Source: Deltaproteobacteria bacterium UBA5205 (GTDB lineage Bacteria; Desulfobacterota; Syntrophorhabdia; Syntrophorhabdales; Syntrophorhabdaceae). Taken from it: 40,715 nucleotides of DNA. The translations under genes and the position numbers were made by a program. The notes below the pieces were generated by a model. That model worked only from the letters and a program-made list of their open reading frames with translations. It did no database searches and was not told where the DNA came from. Of this stretch, positions 16,731 through 25,268 are shown piece after piece. Location: NCBI GenBank assembly GCA_002412715.1, contig DHVP01000034.1, positions 1-40,715 of the forward strand. The letters are read 5' to 3'. Numbering within the stretch: the first letter of the stretch is position 1; every line of letters starts with the position of its first letter.

Positions 16731-16760
16731 TTGACGCCGGGGAAAGATGCGTGATAAAAC
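16731..16760 (+). promoter_or_regulatory. Possible promoter of the CMD-like gene
   Basis: TTGACG (16731-16736), 18-base spacer, TAAAAC (16755-16760). A transcript starting near 16767 would exclude the ATG at 16747 and fits the GTG start at 16783. Confidence 0.4.
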
Positions 16761-16782
16761 CTTGAAAAAATGGAGGAAGACA

Positions 16783-17190
16783 GTGAGCGACGAGATGAGA
16801 AAGAGAACTCAGGAGACGGCGAAGAAGCTCTGGACCGGCGGCATAAAGATGGACCCCCCGTACCTCACCTGGAAGGAGTTCGACAGGGACCTCGCCAACG
16901 ACCTTTCCATGTTTATAACGGGTAATCTCTATTCCCGGACGGTCCTTACCCTGCCGGAGCGCCAGATGGCAGCCTGCGCCATGCTCGCCGCCCTCGGCGC
17001 CGCCGATGAGCTGAAACTCCACGTCAACGCGGCGCTTAATGTCGGCTGCGACCCGAGAAAACTCGCCGAGGTCTTTTTTCAGCTTGCCCCCTATGGCGGG
17101 ATGCCGCTGGTCAATAAGGCGCTCGAGGTCTTCCGGGAAGTCTTGAAGGGCCGGGGAGAATGGGAGGCCTTCACGCAGGGCGGCAAATAG
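16783..17190 (+). CDS. Carboxymuconolactone decarboxylase (CMD) family protein
   Basis: A 135-residue all-alpha protein with the CMD/AhpD-like layout: a long helix region including YSRTVLTLPERQMAACAMLAALG, the helix DELKLHVNAALNVG, and the closing LAEVFFQLAPYGGMPLVNKALEVFREVL. It lacks the CxxC of AhpD peroxidase-type members, so a decarboxylase-like or non-redox role is more likely than a peroxidase one. I use GTG 16783, which has GGAGG six bases upstream; an ATG at 16747 has no good binding site. The large KaiC/PEP-synthase-like gene follows after 36 bases and may be cotranscribed. Confidence 0.75.
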   Translation: MSDEMRKRTQETAKKLWTGGIKMDPPYLTWKEFDRDLANDLSMFITGNLYSRTVLTLPERQMAACAMLAALGAADELKLHVNAALNVGCDPRKLAEVFFQLAPYGGMPLVNKALEVFREVLKGRGEWEAFTQGGK

Positions 17191-17226
17191 GAAAGCGAGG
17201 CAGCCGGCGCAAAGGCCGGGGTTCAT

Positions 17227-19839
17227 ATGGCGAGAATACTTACACGTGAAAGCACAGGAATCAAGGGCATCGACGAGATCATCGACGGACTTCGCAGCGG
17301 CGACAACGTCGTCTGGCAGGTGGATTCCATCGACGACTATCTGTCGTTCGCGCGGCCTTTTATCGACAGGGCGATTAAAGACGGGAACAAGATCGTTTAT
17401 ATGCGGTTCGCCCATCACAAGCCGGTAATAGAGGACGACGGCACTGTCCGGGTCCATCACCTGGATGCCCGCAGCGGCTTTGAATCCTTCACATCGCAGG
17501 TATATAACATCATTACCTCGGAAGGGCTTAACGTCCGCTACGTCTTCGACTCTCTCTCCGATCTTCTGTCCGCCTGGGCCACGGACCTCATGATCGGCAA
17601 CTTCTTCACCATTGCCTGCCCCTATCTTTACCAGCTCAACACCATAGCCTATTTCGCGCTTCTCAGGGAAAACCATTCCTACAAGACCGTCGCCCGCATC
17701 CGGGAGACAACGCAGGTGCTCATCGACGTCTACAACATGGATCAGAATATCTACGTACATCCTCTCAAGGTCCGGGGACGGCATTCGCCGACCATGTTCC
17801 TTCCCCATCTCAAGAACGAGGACCGCTTTTCCCCTGTGACAAGCAGCGTCGACACGGGCCGCCTCCTCACGCGGATATCGGCAAAAGGAATGGAACCCGC
17901 AAAGAGAAACCTCGACCACTGGGACAGGCTTTTCATCGGGGTGGAGGACCTCCTTCGCCAGGAGGTGGGCCGGGAAGAAAAAGAGGCCGTCCTCGATCAG
18001 CTGTGCCGGATAATGATCGGGCGCGAGGAAAGGATCCTGGGACTCGCAAAGAAATATTTCACCCTTGAGGACCTCCTTGCCGTTAAGGCACGTCTCATCG
18101 GGACGGGGTACATCGGGGGAAAGACCGTTGGCATGCTCATGGCGAGGAAGATACTCTCCGCGGACATCTCCTTCGACTGGCAGCACGTCCTTGAACCCCA
18201 TGATTCTTTCTTCATCGGTTCCGACGTCTTCTATACCTACATCGTTGAAAATGGATGGTGGAAACTGCGCATGGAGCAAAAGACCCCCGACGGTTATTTC
18301 GATGTCGCGAAGACCCTCCGGGAATCCATGCTCGAAGGTTCCTTCCCTGACGAAATAGAGGAACAGTTCTGGCGCCTCATCGAATACTTCGGGCAATCGC
18401 CCATCATCATACGGTCAAGCAGTCTCCTGGAAGACGCCTTCGGCAATGCCTTTGCCGGCAAATACGAAAGCGTTTTTTGCGTCAACCAGGGCACGCCGGA
18501 ACAACGGTATAAACAGTTCGGCGAGTATGTACGGCACGTCTTTGCCAGCACGATGAACGAAGACGCCCTGGCATACCGTCTCCAGAGAGGCCTCGACAAA
18601 CAGGATGAACAGATGGCGCTTCTGGTGCAACGAGTCTCGGGCTCCTACCGGAAGCACTATTTCTACCCCGATCTTGCCGGGGTGGGGATATCGTACAACA
18701 CCTTCGTCTGGAGACGCGACATGGATCCAAAGGCGGGCATGCTCCGCCTTGTGGCAGGCCTCGGCACGCGGGCCGTCAACCGCGTCGAGCACGATTACCC
18801 GGGCATCATCGCCCTTGACTTCCCGCTGCTGCGTCCCCACAGCGGTTCCAGCGACATGAAGAAGTATTCACAGCACAACGCCGATGTTCTCAATGTCGGG
18901 ACAAACAGCTTCGAAACCATACCCGTCAACGATATCATCACGGGTGAGATGAAGGCGGACCGGGAACTCATTGCAATGCGGGACGTTGAGGCAATGCAGT
19001 TCATGAAAGACCGCGGGTTCGATACCGGAGAATCCTGGATCGTCACCTTCGACAGACTCATGTCCGAAACACCTCTTCCGGAAATCATGAAGAGGATGCT
19101 CAAGACCCTCGAATCGAACTATCAATACCCTGTCGACATAGAGTTCACCGTCAATTTTACCGGCCAGGGCGCCTTTCAGATCAACCTTGTCCAGTGCAGG
19201 CCCCTCCAGACAAAAGGCGAGGGGAAGAGAGTCAGGATCCCCCGAAAAGTACCGGCCGACAGGATACTCTTCCAGGCATCGGGGAATTTTATGGGGAGCA
19301 ACATCACCCAGGCGATCAAGCGTGTCATCGTCGTGGATCCCGACGGATACAGTCTGCTGACGTTGTCGGAGAAATATGACGTTGCCCGCCTTATCGGCAG
19401 GATCAACCGGCGGATTCACAGCCAGGATGAACTTCCTACGATCCTTGCCGGGCCCGGAAGATGGGGCACCACCACCCCATCGCTCGGCGTCCCCGTCCGT
19501 TTTTCGGAGATCAACAACATTGCCGTCCTCGTGGAATTGGCGCACGGCGCCGGCCTCGGAAGCGTCATGCCCGAGCTTTCCTTCGGCACTCATTTTTTCC
19601 AGGACCTCGTCGAGACCGGGGTCTTTTACGTGGCCATCTTCCCCGACAAGGACGGGTCCTATTTCAACAGAAAGATCCTGGAAAGGAAATACAATCTTCT
19701 TTCACTGCTTGTTCCTGAAAGCGCGCGATATGAAGGGATAGTGACCGTTGTGGACACAGAGGATGACGAAATGCGGTTGCTCGCGGATATCGTGACTCAG
19801 AAGGTCATCTGTTTCAGCGCCCTTAAGACGGACCAATAG
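17227..19839 (+). CDS. Degenerate KaiC-like domain fused to PEP-synthase-type ATP-binding domain
   Basis: The 870-residue protein begins like a KaiC/RecA domain (STGIKGIDEIIDGLRSGDN, about residues 9-27), but the P-loop is replaced by VVWQVDSIDDYL. A Walker-B-like RYVFDSLSDLLS remains near 110. From about 290 to 660 lies a PPDK/PEP-synthase N-terminal (ATP-grasp-like) domain: IGTGYIGGKTVGMLMA, SPIIIRSSSLLEDAFGNAFAGKYES, and FQINLVQCRPLQ. The phosphohistidine swivel domain and PEP-binding barrel of true PEP synthase are absent. About 180 further residues follow (RWGTTTPSLGVPVRFSEINN) that I cannot assign. Presumably cytoplasmic. It may be a regulatory kinase or ATP sensor rather than a PEP-forming enzyme. 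Its last 43 bases overlap the nrpR gene tail to tail. Confidence 0.75.
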   Translation: MARILTRESTGIKGIDEIIDGLRSGDNVVWQVDSIDDYLSFARPFIDRAIKDGNKIVYMRFAHHKPVIEDDGTVRVHHLDARSGFESFTSQVYNIITSEGLNVRYVFDSLSDLLSAWATDLMIGNFFTIACPYLYQLNTIAYFALLRENHSYKTVARIRETTQVLIDVYNMDQNIYVHPLKVRGRHSPTMFLPHLKNEDRFSPVTSSVDTGRLLTRISAKGMEPAKRNLDHWDRLFIGVEDLLRQEVGREEKEAVLDQLCRIMIGREERILGLAKKYFTLEDLLAVKARLIGTGYIGGKTVGMLMARKILSADISFDWQHVLEPHDSFFIGSDVFYTYIVENGWWKLRMEQKTPDGYFDVAKTLRESMLEGSFPDEIEEQFWRLIEYFGQSPIIIRSSSLLEDAFGNAFAGKYESVFCVNQGTPEQRYKQFGEYVRHVFASTMNEDALAYRLQRGLDKQDEQMALLVQRVSGSYRKHYFYPDLAGVGISYNTFVWRRDMDPKAGMLRLVAGLGTRAVNRVEHDYPGIIALDFPLLRPHSGSSDMKKYSQHNADVLNVGTNSFETIPVNDIITGEMKADRELIAMRDVEAMQFMKDRGFDTGESWIVTFDRLMSETPLPEIMKRMLKTLESNYQYPVDIEFTVNFTGQGAFQINLVQCRPLQTKGEGKRVRIPRKVPADRILFQASGNFMGSNITQAIKRVIVVDPDGYSLLTLSEKYDVARLIGRINRRIHSQDELPTILAGPGRWGTTTPSLGVPVRFSEINNIAVLVELAHGAGLGSVMPELSFGTHFFQDLVETGVFYVAIFPDKDGSYFNRKILERKYNLLSLLVPESARYEGIVTVVDTEDDEMRLLADIVTQKVICFSALKTDQ

Positions 19840-20891
19840 CCGTCGTCGCTCTCTTCCCGCACCTTCGCAAGGTATCTGGCGAAAAAAGGCATCGCCTCGT
19901 TCCGCGGCAGGTAGGCCCGTTCCAGCGCCTCTATGGAACCGAGGAGCGGGTATTCGCACAGCGTGGCCATCGCCTGGGTGGCCGTGCCGACCCCGGCCTG
20001 TTCCAGCGCCGCGTTCACATTGAGGCCCCCGAGCACCACCAGGCCGACTTTACCGTCGGTCGCCGGAACACCGAGAAGAGACTCCCCGGGACTCCCGAAG
20101 AGAACGAATCCGCCGAAACCGACAGGCGCCATCCGGGCCAGAACGGCCCGTGCGTCCGCTAAGCTGTTTTCCGGTATTTCGCGGTAGCTGCCCAGGATCA
20201 GCCCCGACCCCTCGTGCACGGCCCCGAGCACGTCGCTCATCCTGCTGCGCATGAGGATCTCCAGGGGCGGAACTGATGAGCCTTCATAGCTGATCACGGA
20301 TGTGAACCGCAGCGGGTGTCCGTCCAGCACCTCGACGAGACCCCCCAGTTTTGTCGCTATGGGGATGCCGCACTTCAGGAACATGCCATTCAATGTGATG
20401 CTGCACATGGTCCCGACGGCTACCGAACCCTCGGGTACGTCAATGCCGCCCAGTTGTTCGCCGGCCTTCGCCACGATCACCCGGTCGCTCATTGAGTATG
20501 GCGACCTCAGTATAACACCGAGGAGCCCGATGGCCTGTTCGAACTTTTCTTCGGGAATGAAGGTGACGTTGAGGATCACCTTTCCCCGGATATTGTCGGG
20601 GCCGAAATCGGAAAGAAATGAGAGATTGTTTATCCTGTTGATGATAAAACCGACCCGGTCCGACACGTATCCCCGCTTGAGTTCCTCGCGGCCCCTGGTG
20701 GTAATCCTCCTGCCTTTCTTGCCGTCAGTGACGGTAAAGCCGTCGTCATCGAGGCGTTTCAGATAATACCTGATCGTCCTTTCCGAAAGATCGGTTCCGT
20801 GGAGGGCGAGACGTGAGGCGATATCCGAGGACCCGAGAGGCACGCCCGCTTTATTGAGAACGGAGAGAACGGAAAACATGATCTTGTTCAT
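19797..20891 (-). CDS. nrpR: NrpR-type transcriptional repressor (bacterial)
   Basis: A 364-residue protein with a winged-helix N terminus (VLNKAGVPLGSSDIASRL with SERTIRYYLKRLDDDGF, residues about 10-52) and one NrpR regulatory domain (DUF128) from about 80 to 320. Landmarks are GRGMRITTRG-like linker residues, VILNVTFIPEEKFEQAI, DVPEGSVAVGTMCSITLNG and GSYREIPENSLADARAVLARM. In methanogens NrpR represses nitrogen-assimilation genes and is released by 2-oxoglutarate. Here it lies 63 bases after gdhA on the same strand, so gdhA, which consumes 2-oxoglutarate and ammonium, is the obvious target. I did not find the archaeal operator pattern GGAA-N6-TTCC upstream of gdhA. GGAGGG precedes the ATG. 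Confidence 0.75.
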   Translation of the reverse strand: MNKIMFSVLSVLNKAGVPLGSSDIASRLALHGTDLSERTIRYYLKRLDDDGFTVTDGKKGRRITTRGREELKRGYVSDRVGFIINRINNLSFLSDFGPDNIRGKVILNVTFIPEEKFEQAIGLLGVILRSPYSMSDRVIVAKAGEQLGGIDVPEGSVAVGTMCSITLNGMFLKCGIPIATKLGGLVEVLDGHPLRFTSVISYEGSSVPPLEILMRSRMSDVLGAVHEGSGLILGSYREIPENSLADARAVLARMAPVGFGGFVLFGSPGESLLGVPATDGKVGLVVLGGLNVNAALEQAGVGTATQAMATLCEYPLLGSIEALERAYLPRNEAMPFFARYLAKVREESDDGYWSVLRALKQMTF

Positions 20892-20954
20892 CCGTTCCCT
20901 CCGTTATACCGCTCTGTAAAAAAGGATTTCATCGTTGTGATCAAAGTCACCCTG

Positions 20955-22313
20955 CTATACCCAGCCGTAGGCCAGCATTGCATTGGCCACCTTGAGAAAA
21001 CCGGCCACGTTTGCGCCGAAAACATAGTCACCCTTCTTGCCGTAAGCCTCAGCGGCATCGAGGCAGGATTTATGAATGCTCTTCATGATGATAAGGAGCC
21101 TGGCATCGACCTCTTCGCGCGTCCACGCCAGTCTCATGCTGTTCTGGGACATCTCGAGGCCCGAAGTTGCAACCCCTCCGGCATTGGCGGCCTTTCCGGG
21201 ACCGAATAACAGGCCGTTCTCCTGGAAGATCCGGACCGCTTCCGGCGTTGAAGGCATGTTGGAACCCTCCGCCACACAGATGCAGCCGTTTTTCACCAGC
21301 GCCTCGGCATGGATTGCGTCGATCTCGTTCTGTGTCGCGCAGGGAAGCGCTATGTCGACCTTGAGGCCCTGGCTCTTGATGACATCCCAGACGCTATCTC
21401 CTATGTAGCAAACCGAACACCCGTACTTATCGGCGTACTCGCTTATCCTCCCCCTCTGAACGTTCTTGAGGTCCATGACATATCCGCACTTCTCACCCGA
21501 AATCCCCTGATCGTCGATGATCGTTGAACTGGAATCGCACAGGGTGATGACCTTTCCGCCCAGCTGGTTCACCTTTTCGACCGCAAACTGTGCGACGTTC
21601 CCGGAGCCGCTGACGGCCACCGTCTTGCCCTTGAAGTCGAGCCCCTTTGTGGCAAGCATCTCCGCGGCAAAATATACGCAGCCGTAACCCGTCGCCTCGG
21701 GTCTCACGAGGCTGCCGCCGAAAGGAAGTCCCTTGCCTGTAAGAACACCCGTATGGTCGTTCATGATCTTCTTGTACATCCCGTACATATATCCTATCTC
21801 GCGGCCGCCCACGCCGATATCGCCGGCGGGCACGTCGCAATCGGGACCGATATGCCGGAAAAGCTCCAGCATGTGGGCGTGGCAAAAACGCATCACTTCG
21901 CTGTCCGATTTTCCCTTGGGGTCGAAATCGCTTCCGCCTTTTGCGCCGCCCATGGGAAGCGTTGTCAGGGAATTCTTGAATATCTGTTCGAACCCGAGGA
22001 ATTTAAGGATGCCGAGATTGACTGAAGGGTGGAAGCGCGTGCCCCCCTTGTAAGGGCCTATGGCGTTGTTGTACTGTATGCGAAAACCCCTGTTGACCTG
22101 CAGGTCGCCCTTGTCGTCGAGCCAGGGGACACGGAACATGATCACCCGGTCAGGCTCCACGATCCTTTCATAGATCTTTGCCTTGACGAATTCAGGGTGT
22201 TTTTTCGCCGTGGGCTCGAGGCTCTCGAGCACCTCCTCCGCGGCCTGGTGAAACTCAAATTCATGGGGGTCCTGTTTCTTTATTTTTTCTAATACTTCGC
22301 TGGTCACTGACAT
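20955..22313 (-). CDS. gdhA: Glutamate dehydrogenase, NADP-type
   Basis: The 452-residue enzyme catalyses reversible reductive amination of 2-oxoglutarate to glutamate. It matches the hexameric NADP-linked class (E. coli GdhA-like length): the substrate pocket NNAIGPYKGGTRFHPSVNLG, catalytic-lysine region LPMGGAKGGSDFDPKGKS, PAGDIGVGGREIGYMYG, RPEATGYG, and the Rossmann motif VSGSGNVAQFAVEK. An in-frame GTG at 22328 exists, but ATG 22313 has GGAGGA seven bases upstream. A strong promoter (22334-22362) gives a leader of about 14 bases, so control by a repressor at the promoter is easy to imagine. It heads a two-gene unit with nrpR. Confidence 0.92.
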   Translation of the reverse strand: MSVTSEVLEKIKKQDPHEFEFHQAAEEVLESLEPTAKKHPEFVKAKIYERIVEPDRVIMFRVPWLDDKGDLQVNRGFRIQYNNAIGPYKGGTRFHPSVNLGILKFLGFEQIFKNSLTTLPMGGAKGGSDFDPKGKSDSEVMRFCHAHMLELFRHIGPDCDVPAGDIGVGGREIGYMYGMYKKIMNDHTGVLTGKGLPFGGSLVRPEATGYGCVYFAAEMLATKGLDFKGKTVAVSGSGNVAQFAVEKVNQLGGKVITLCDSSSTIIDDQGISGEKCGYVMDLKNVQRGRISEYADKYGCSVCYIGDSVWDVIKSQGLKVDIALPCATQNEIDAIHAEALVKNGCICVAEGSNMPSTPEAVRIFQENGLLFGPGKAANAGGVATSGLEMSQNSMRLAWTREEVDARLLIIMKSIHKSCLDAAEAYGKKGDYVFGANVAGFLKVANAMLAYGWV

Positions 22314-22333
22314 AAAAAAATCCTCCACCTTCT

Positions 22334-22362
22334 CTTATATTTTTGCCTCTCCGGACTCTCAA
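22334..22362 (-). promoter_or_regulatory. Sigma-70-type promoter of gdhA-nrpR
   Basis: On the minus strand TTGAGA (22362-22357), a 17-base spacer and TATAAG (22339-22334), each five of six to consensus. The transcript would start near 22327, directly at the Shine-Dalgarno region of gdhA. It follows immediately after the terminator of the upstream small gene. Confidence 0.6.
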
Positions 22363-22375
22363 CACATCCGTCCCG

Positions 22376-22411
22376 CCAAAAAGCCGGCAACCACCCTTAG
22401 CCGCCGGCCTT
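22376..22411 (-). terminator. Rho-independent terminator
   Basis: On the minus strand a nine-pair stem (AAGGCCGGC with GCCGGCTTT, one G-U pair) and 14-base loop are followed by a T run. It lies between the small gene 22484-22699 and the gdhA promoter, so it most likely ends the former; an attenuator role is less likely because the promoter is downstream of it. Confidence 0.55.
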
Positions 22412-22483
22412 AAGATCGCAATCCCGCCCGAATCCGGACAACCGCGGCCTTACTTACCGAAAACCAAAAAGGAGCATACGCCC

Positions 22484-22699
22484 CTAGAAGACTGTCAGCG
22501 GCGTGGAACTCTGCTCGTAGATATTCAGGTCCGTACCCGTAATGAGAAGCCCGTCAATATTCTCGAGGCTCTTCGGCAGCGGCTCACCGTCGGAAAGCAC
22601 GATGGTCTCGAGATCCCAACCCTGGCCCTTGAGTGCTTCTTCGAGGGCCGTGGTATCTGACGCTTTTCCGCGCTGTAAAAACACAAGTCTCTTTTTCAT
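22484..22699 (-). CDS. Small protein of unknown function (71 residues)
   Basis: A short alpha/beta-looking protein: strand KRLVFLQRG, helix TTALEEALKGQG, strand LETIVLSDG, helix, strand GLLITGTDLNIYE. No motif or signal peptide is recognisable. The case that it is real: an AAGGAG-type site before the ATG, a plausible promoter at 22745-22773, a terminator at 22376-22411 between it and gdhA, and a soluble-protein amino-acid composition. It could also be the remnant of a longer Rossmann-like protein. Confidence 0.45.
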   Translation of the reverse strand: MKKRLVFLQRGKASDTTALEEALKGQGWDLETIVLSDGEPLPKSLENIDGLLITGTDLNIYEQSSTPLTVF

Positions 22700-22744
22700 A
22701 TCCTTCGCTTTTCTCCTTTTGCCGGTATGAGAGAAAACTAGTAT

Positions 22745-22773
22745 ATAAAACCCGATAAAGGCAGGCTTGACAA
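22745..22773 (-). promoter_or_regulatory. Possible promoter of the 71-residue gene
   Basis: Minus strand TTGTCA (22773-22768), 17-base spacer, TTTTAT (22750-22745), about 45 bases before the ATG. Confidence 0.35.
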
Positions 22774-22805
22774 TCAGGGTGAAGATGTTTTTAGCATCGG
22801 GGTAT

Positions 22806-22826
22806 CCCCCATGTCTGCCATGGGGG
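22806..22826. other. Perfect 8-bp hairpin in an otherwise empty intergenic region
   Basis: CCCCCATG (22806-22813), loop TCTGC, CATGGGGG (22819-22826). It lies about 140 bases past the end of the response-regulator gene. No T run follows on either strand, so it is not a classical terminator. The remainder of 22774-22963 shows nothing else. Confidence 0.4.
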
Positions 22827-22963
22827 CACTTCCCATCATGGTTGTATGCCCCTGGCTGTCAACGATTTACGAGGCTCCAGCGATGGTGGGAGCATTTGCG
22901 GGATATGTAAAAATTATTTCAGGTTTCAGGGTAAGACCACATTACCCCGGAACGGCACTCCGG

Positions 22964-23617
22964 CTAGGAGCTGATCTGGACCCATTGAATGGCGTACTTG
23001 AGCAGATCCGTGCCGTCGCCCAGTTTGAGCTTTTCCTTGATGTGTGCGCGGTAGGATTCGACGGTCTTTATGCTGAGGTGAAGTCTTTCCGCTATCTGAC
23101 GGGTCTTGTGCCCCTGCCCGATGAGCCTGAAAACGGTAAGCTCTCTGTTGCTGAGGAGATCTATCGGGGATGCGGCCTGGCTCACCCCTTCCACTGAAAC
23201 AAATTTTTCGAGCATCTTTGTGGTGATGCGTTCACTGACGAAGATTTCGCCTTCCAGGACCTTCCGTATCGCTACGAGCACCTTCTCCAGGGCCTCCTGT
23301 TTCATGATATAGCCCCGCGCTCCGGCCCTGAGCGAGCGTTCGGCATACAGGGCCTCGTCGTGCATGGAGACGACGAGGACGGGCATTTCCTTGTGGCGAA
23401 GCCGCAGTTCCTTGATAAGCTCTATTCCATCGATGCCGGGCAGCGAGATATCGACTATCGCCATGTCGGGTACGACATTGTCGAGAGATTCCAGGGCCAT
23501 CTGAGCATTCTCCGCCTCGGCGCAGACGAAAAGGTCGGGCTCCTGATTGATGAGAAGAGTCAATCCCTTGCGCAAAATGGGATGGTCATCGACAATCAAT
23601 ACCTTACGTTTGGTCAC
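22964..23617 (-). CDS. NarL/FixJ-family response regulator
   Basis: 217 residues. The receiver domain has DD at 10-11, phosphoacceptor Asp56 (MAIVDISLPGIDG), the Ser of VVSMHDE and Lys of GYIMKQ. It is followed by a LuxR-type helix-turn-helix (LSNRELTVFRLIGQGHKTRQIAERLHLSIKTVESYRAHIKEKL). The protein binds DNA as a phosphorylated dimer. GTG start with GGAGGA upstream. It is 39 bases downstream of the histidine kinase gene on the same strand and is its evident partner. Confidence 0.9.
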   Translation of the reverse strand: MTKRKVLIVDDHPILRKGLTLLINQEPDLFVCAEAENAQMALESLDNVVPDMAIVDISLPGIDGIELIKELRLRHKEMPVLVVSMHDEALYAERSLRAGARGYIMKQEALEKVLVAIRKVLEGEIFVSERITTKMLEKFVSVEGVSQAASPIDLLSNRELTVFRLIGQGHKTRQIAERLHLSIKTVESYRAHIKEKLKLGDGTDLLKYAIQWVQISS

Positions 23618-23656
23618 AGATATCCTCCCGTGATGACTGAATAAACCGGATATTAT

Positions 23657-25216
23657 TTACCCTGCCTGTCCCGGCCGGTTGGAAAACGTGCAGCTTATCA
23701 CGGCACCTCCTGCAGCGTTGTTTTTCATCTCCAGAACCGCTCCGATCATCGAGGCCCTGTACTGCATGATGTTGAGCCCCATGCCCTTCCCCTGACCGGC
23801 CGTATTGCCTATTCCAACTCCATTGTCTTCGACGGTCAGAACACAAGTGTCGCCGTCCTGCTTCATAGAGATCGTCACCTTATCTGCCTTACCATGTTTT
23901 ATGGCATTATTCAATGCCTCCTGGACAATCCGGTAGAGGTGCGTCGCCGCGGCGTTATCGCTTAAGAGAATTGGCCTGTCGTATGTGAAAGTGCAGGCTA
24001 TCCCGAAAAGTTTCTCCATATTGGATGCCAGTTCGATAAGGGCCATCATCAGCCCATCCGCTTCAAGCCTGACGGGATTGAGGCCCCGCGCGAAACCCCG
24101 TGTCAGTGTGATCGCCTGATCGATGAGATCCACGATCTCGAGGACATCTTCGGGCTTGATAGGCTGCTGCGTCGCTGTCTTCCTTTCCAGCACCTTACCC
24201 ATGAAACCGATTCCCGCGAGGTGCTGGCACAGGCTGTCGTGAAGGTCCTGACCGATCCTGCGCTGTTCCCTGCCGCTTATTTCGAGTATCTCCCTTTCCA
24301 GTCTCTTTCGCCTCGTTGTGTCCCGAACGATACCCAGCGCTTTATTAGGACCGGACATAACGATCCGCACCTCGAAATCCCGCGCTTCACCGCCAAGAGA
24401 CAGGTGCTGTTCGTAGATTTGCGCCTTCCCGGTGGAGATGGACCGTCTGACGCAGGCCATGGCCTGGTCGAGAAGCCGCCGGGGGAGGAGCCTCTCGGTG
24501 TCGGATATACGATAGACGCTCTCGCCGACCACTCTCTCGGCGATGCTTTTCAGGACCGTGAAATTTCCGACATGCAAGCCCAGAAGGATCCCCGTCCAAT
24601 CGATCTGGAACATAAGGTCGGGAATGGCCTCCAGGAGAGCCCGGTTTTTCGATTCGCTCTCCTGCAGCGCCTCCTCGCCGAACTTCCGCTCTATTATCTC
24701 GCCTATGCGCTCGGCGACAACGTTGATAAGACTCCTCTCCTCTTTGAGGAAAGGCCCCTCGTCGGCCCTCGGCTTCTTCTCCAGGTAGAAGACCTGGAGG
24801 GAACCGGCGTTCCTTCCATGAACGACAATCCTCTGCGACTGCTTCCACTTCGTTTCGGCGAAACGGTCACTGACAAAGACGCGGTCTTCCAGAACTATGC
24901 GGCTTGTGGTGATCCCGGGGTACTGCCAGGCGTCGGGAATGATATCGACGGTTCTCTGCAGGATCTCATCAAGGGTGGCCCCCTTCTTCTCGACAATGCC
25001 CGAAATAGTATAGAGGCAGTTCAATTCCTTGACCCGTTCGCCCAGTTCGTGGGTCCTCTTTTCCAGTTCCTTCCGCCCCAACTTGTGCTGTCTGTCCAGC
25101 TCCGTAAGGTGCAGGATCTTTTCCCTGGCGCGCTTGAGGGCGGTCGACAGCCTTCTTTGATCCAGGCCTTGCGTAAGGAGAGATTTTTTCGGATTTTCAG
25201 CTTTTCTGGTATGCAT
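23657..25216 (-). CDS. NarL-type sensor histidine kinase, GAF-like + PAS + HisKA_3
   Basis: 519 residues and no membrane segment, so it senses in the cytoplasm. An N-terminal coiled coil (about 25-65) leads to a GAF-like domain (LNCLYTISGIVEKKGATLDEIL to VVAERIGEIIERK) and a PAS domain (LLEAIPDLMFQIDWTG). Then comes the HisKA_3 dimerisation box with the phosphoacceptor His in RRIGQDLHDSLCQHLAG and a HATPase domain (RIVQEALNNAIKHGKA, VEDNGVGIG, GMGLNIMQYR). The EALNNAIKH box defines the NarX/UhpB-type class that pairs with LuxR-type regulators such as the one directly downstream. AGGAG precedes the ATG. The intergenic region on the other side is shared with a divergent flavoprotein gene. Confidence 0.9.
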   Translation of the reverse strand: MHTRKAENPKKSLLTQGLDQRRLSTALKRAREKILHLTELDRQHKLGRKELEKRTHELGERVKELNCLYTISGIVEKKGATLDEILQRTVDIIPDAWQYPGITTSRIVLEDRVFVSDRFAETKWKQSQRIVVHGRNAGSLQVFYLEKKPRADEGPFLKEERSLINVVAERIGEIIERKFGEEALQESESKNRALLEAIPDLMFQIDWTGILLGLHVGNFTVLKSIAERVVGESVYRISDTERLLPRRLLDQAMACVRRSISTGKAQIYEQHLSLGGEARDFEVRIVMSGPNKALGIVRDTTRRKRLEREILEISGREQRRIGQDLHDSLCQHLAGIGFMGKVLERKTATQQPIKPEDVLEIVDLIDQAITLTRGFARGLNPVRLEADGLMMALIELASNMEKLFGIACTFTYDRPILLSDNAAATHLYRIVQEALNNAIKHGKADKVTISMKQDGDTCVLTVEDNGVGIGNTAGQGKGMGLNIMQYRASMIGAVLEMKNNAAGGAVISCTFSNRPGQAG

Positions 25217-25268
25217 GTTCTCCTGAAATGGTGTCCGGCGGTCATTATATCACATTGGAGAGAAGACA

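Noticed and set aside
16705..18396. 563-residue minus-strand open frame
   Set aside because: Antisense to the CMD-like and KaiC/PEP-synthase-like genes, both of which have recognisable domains.
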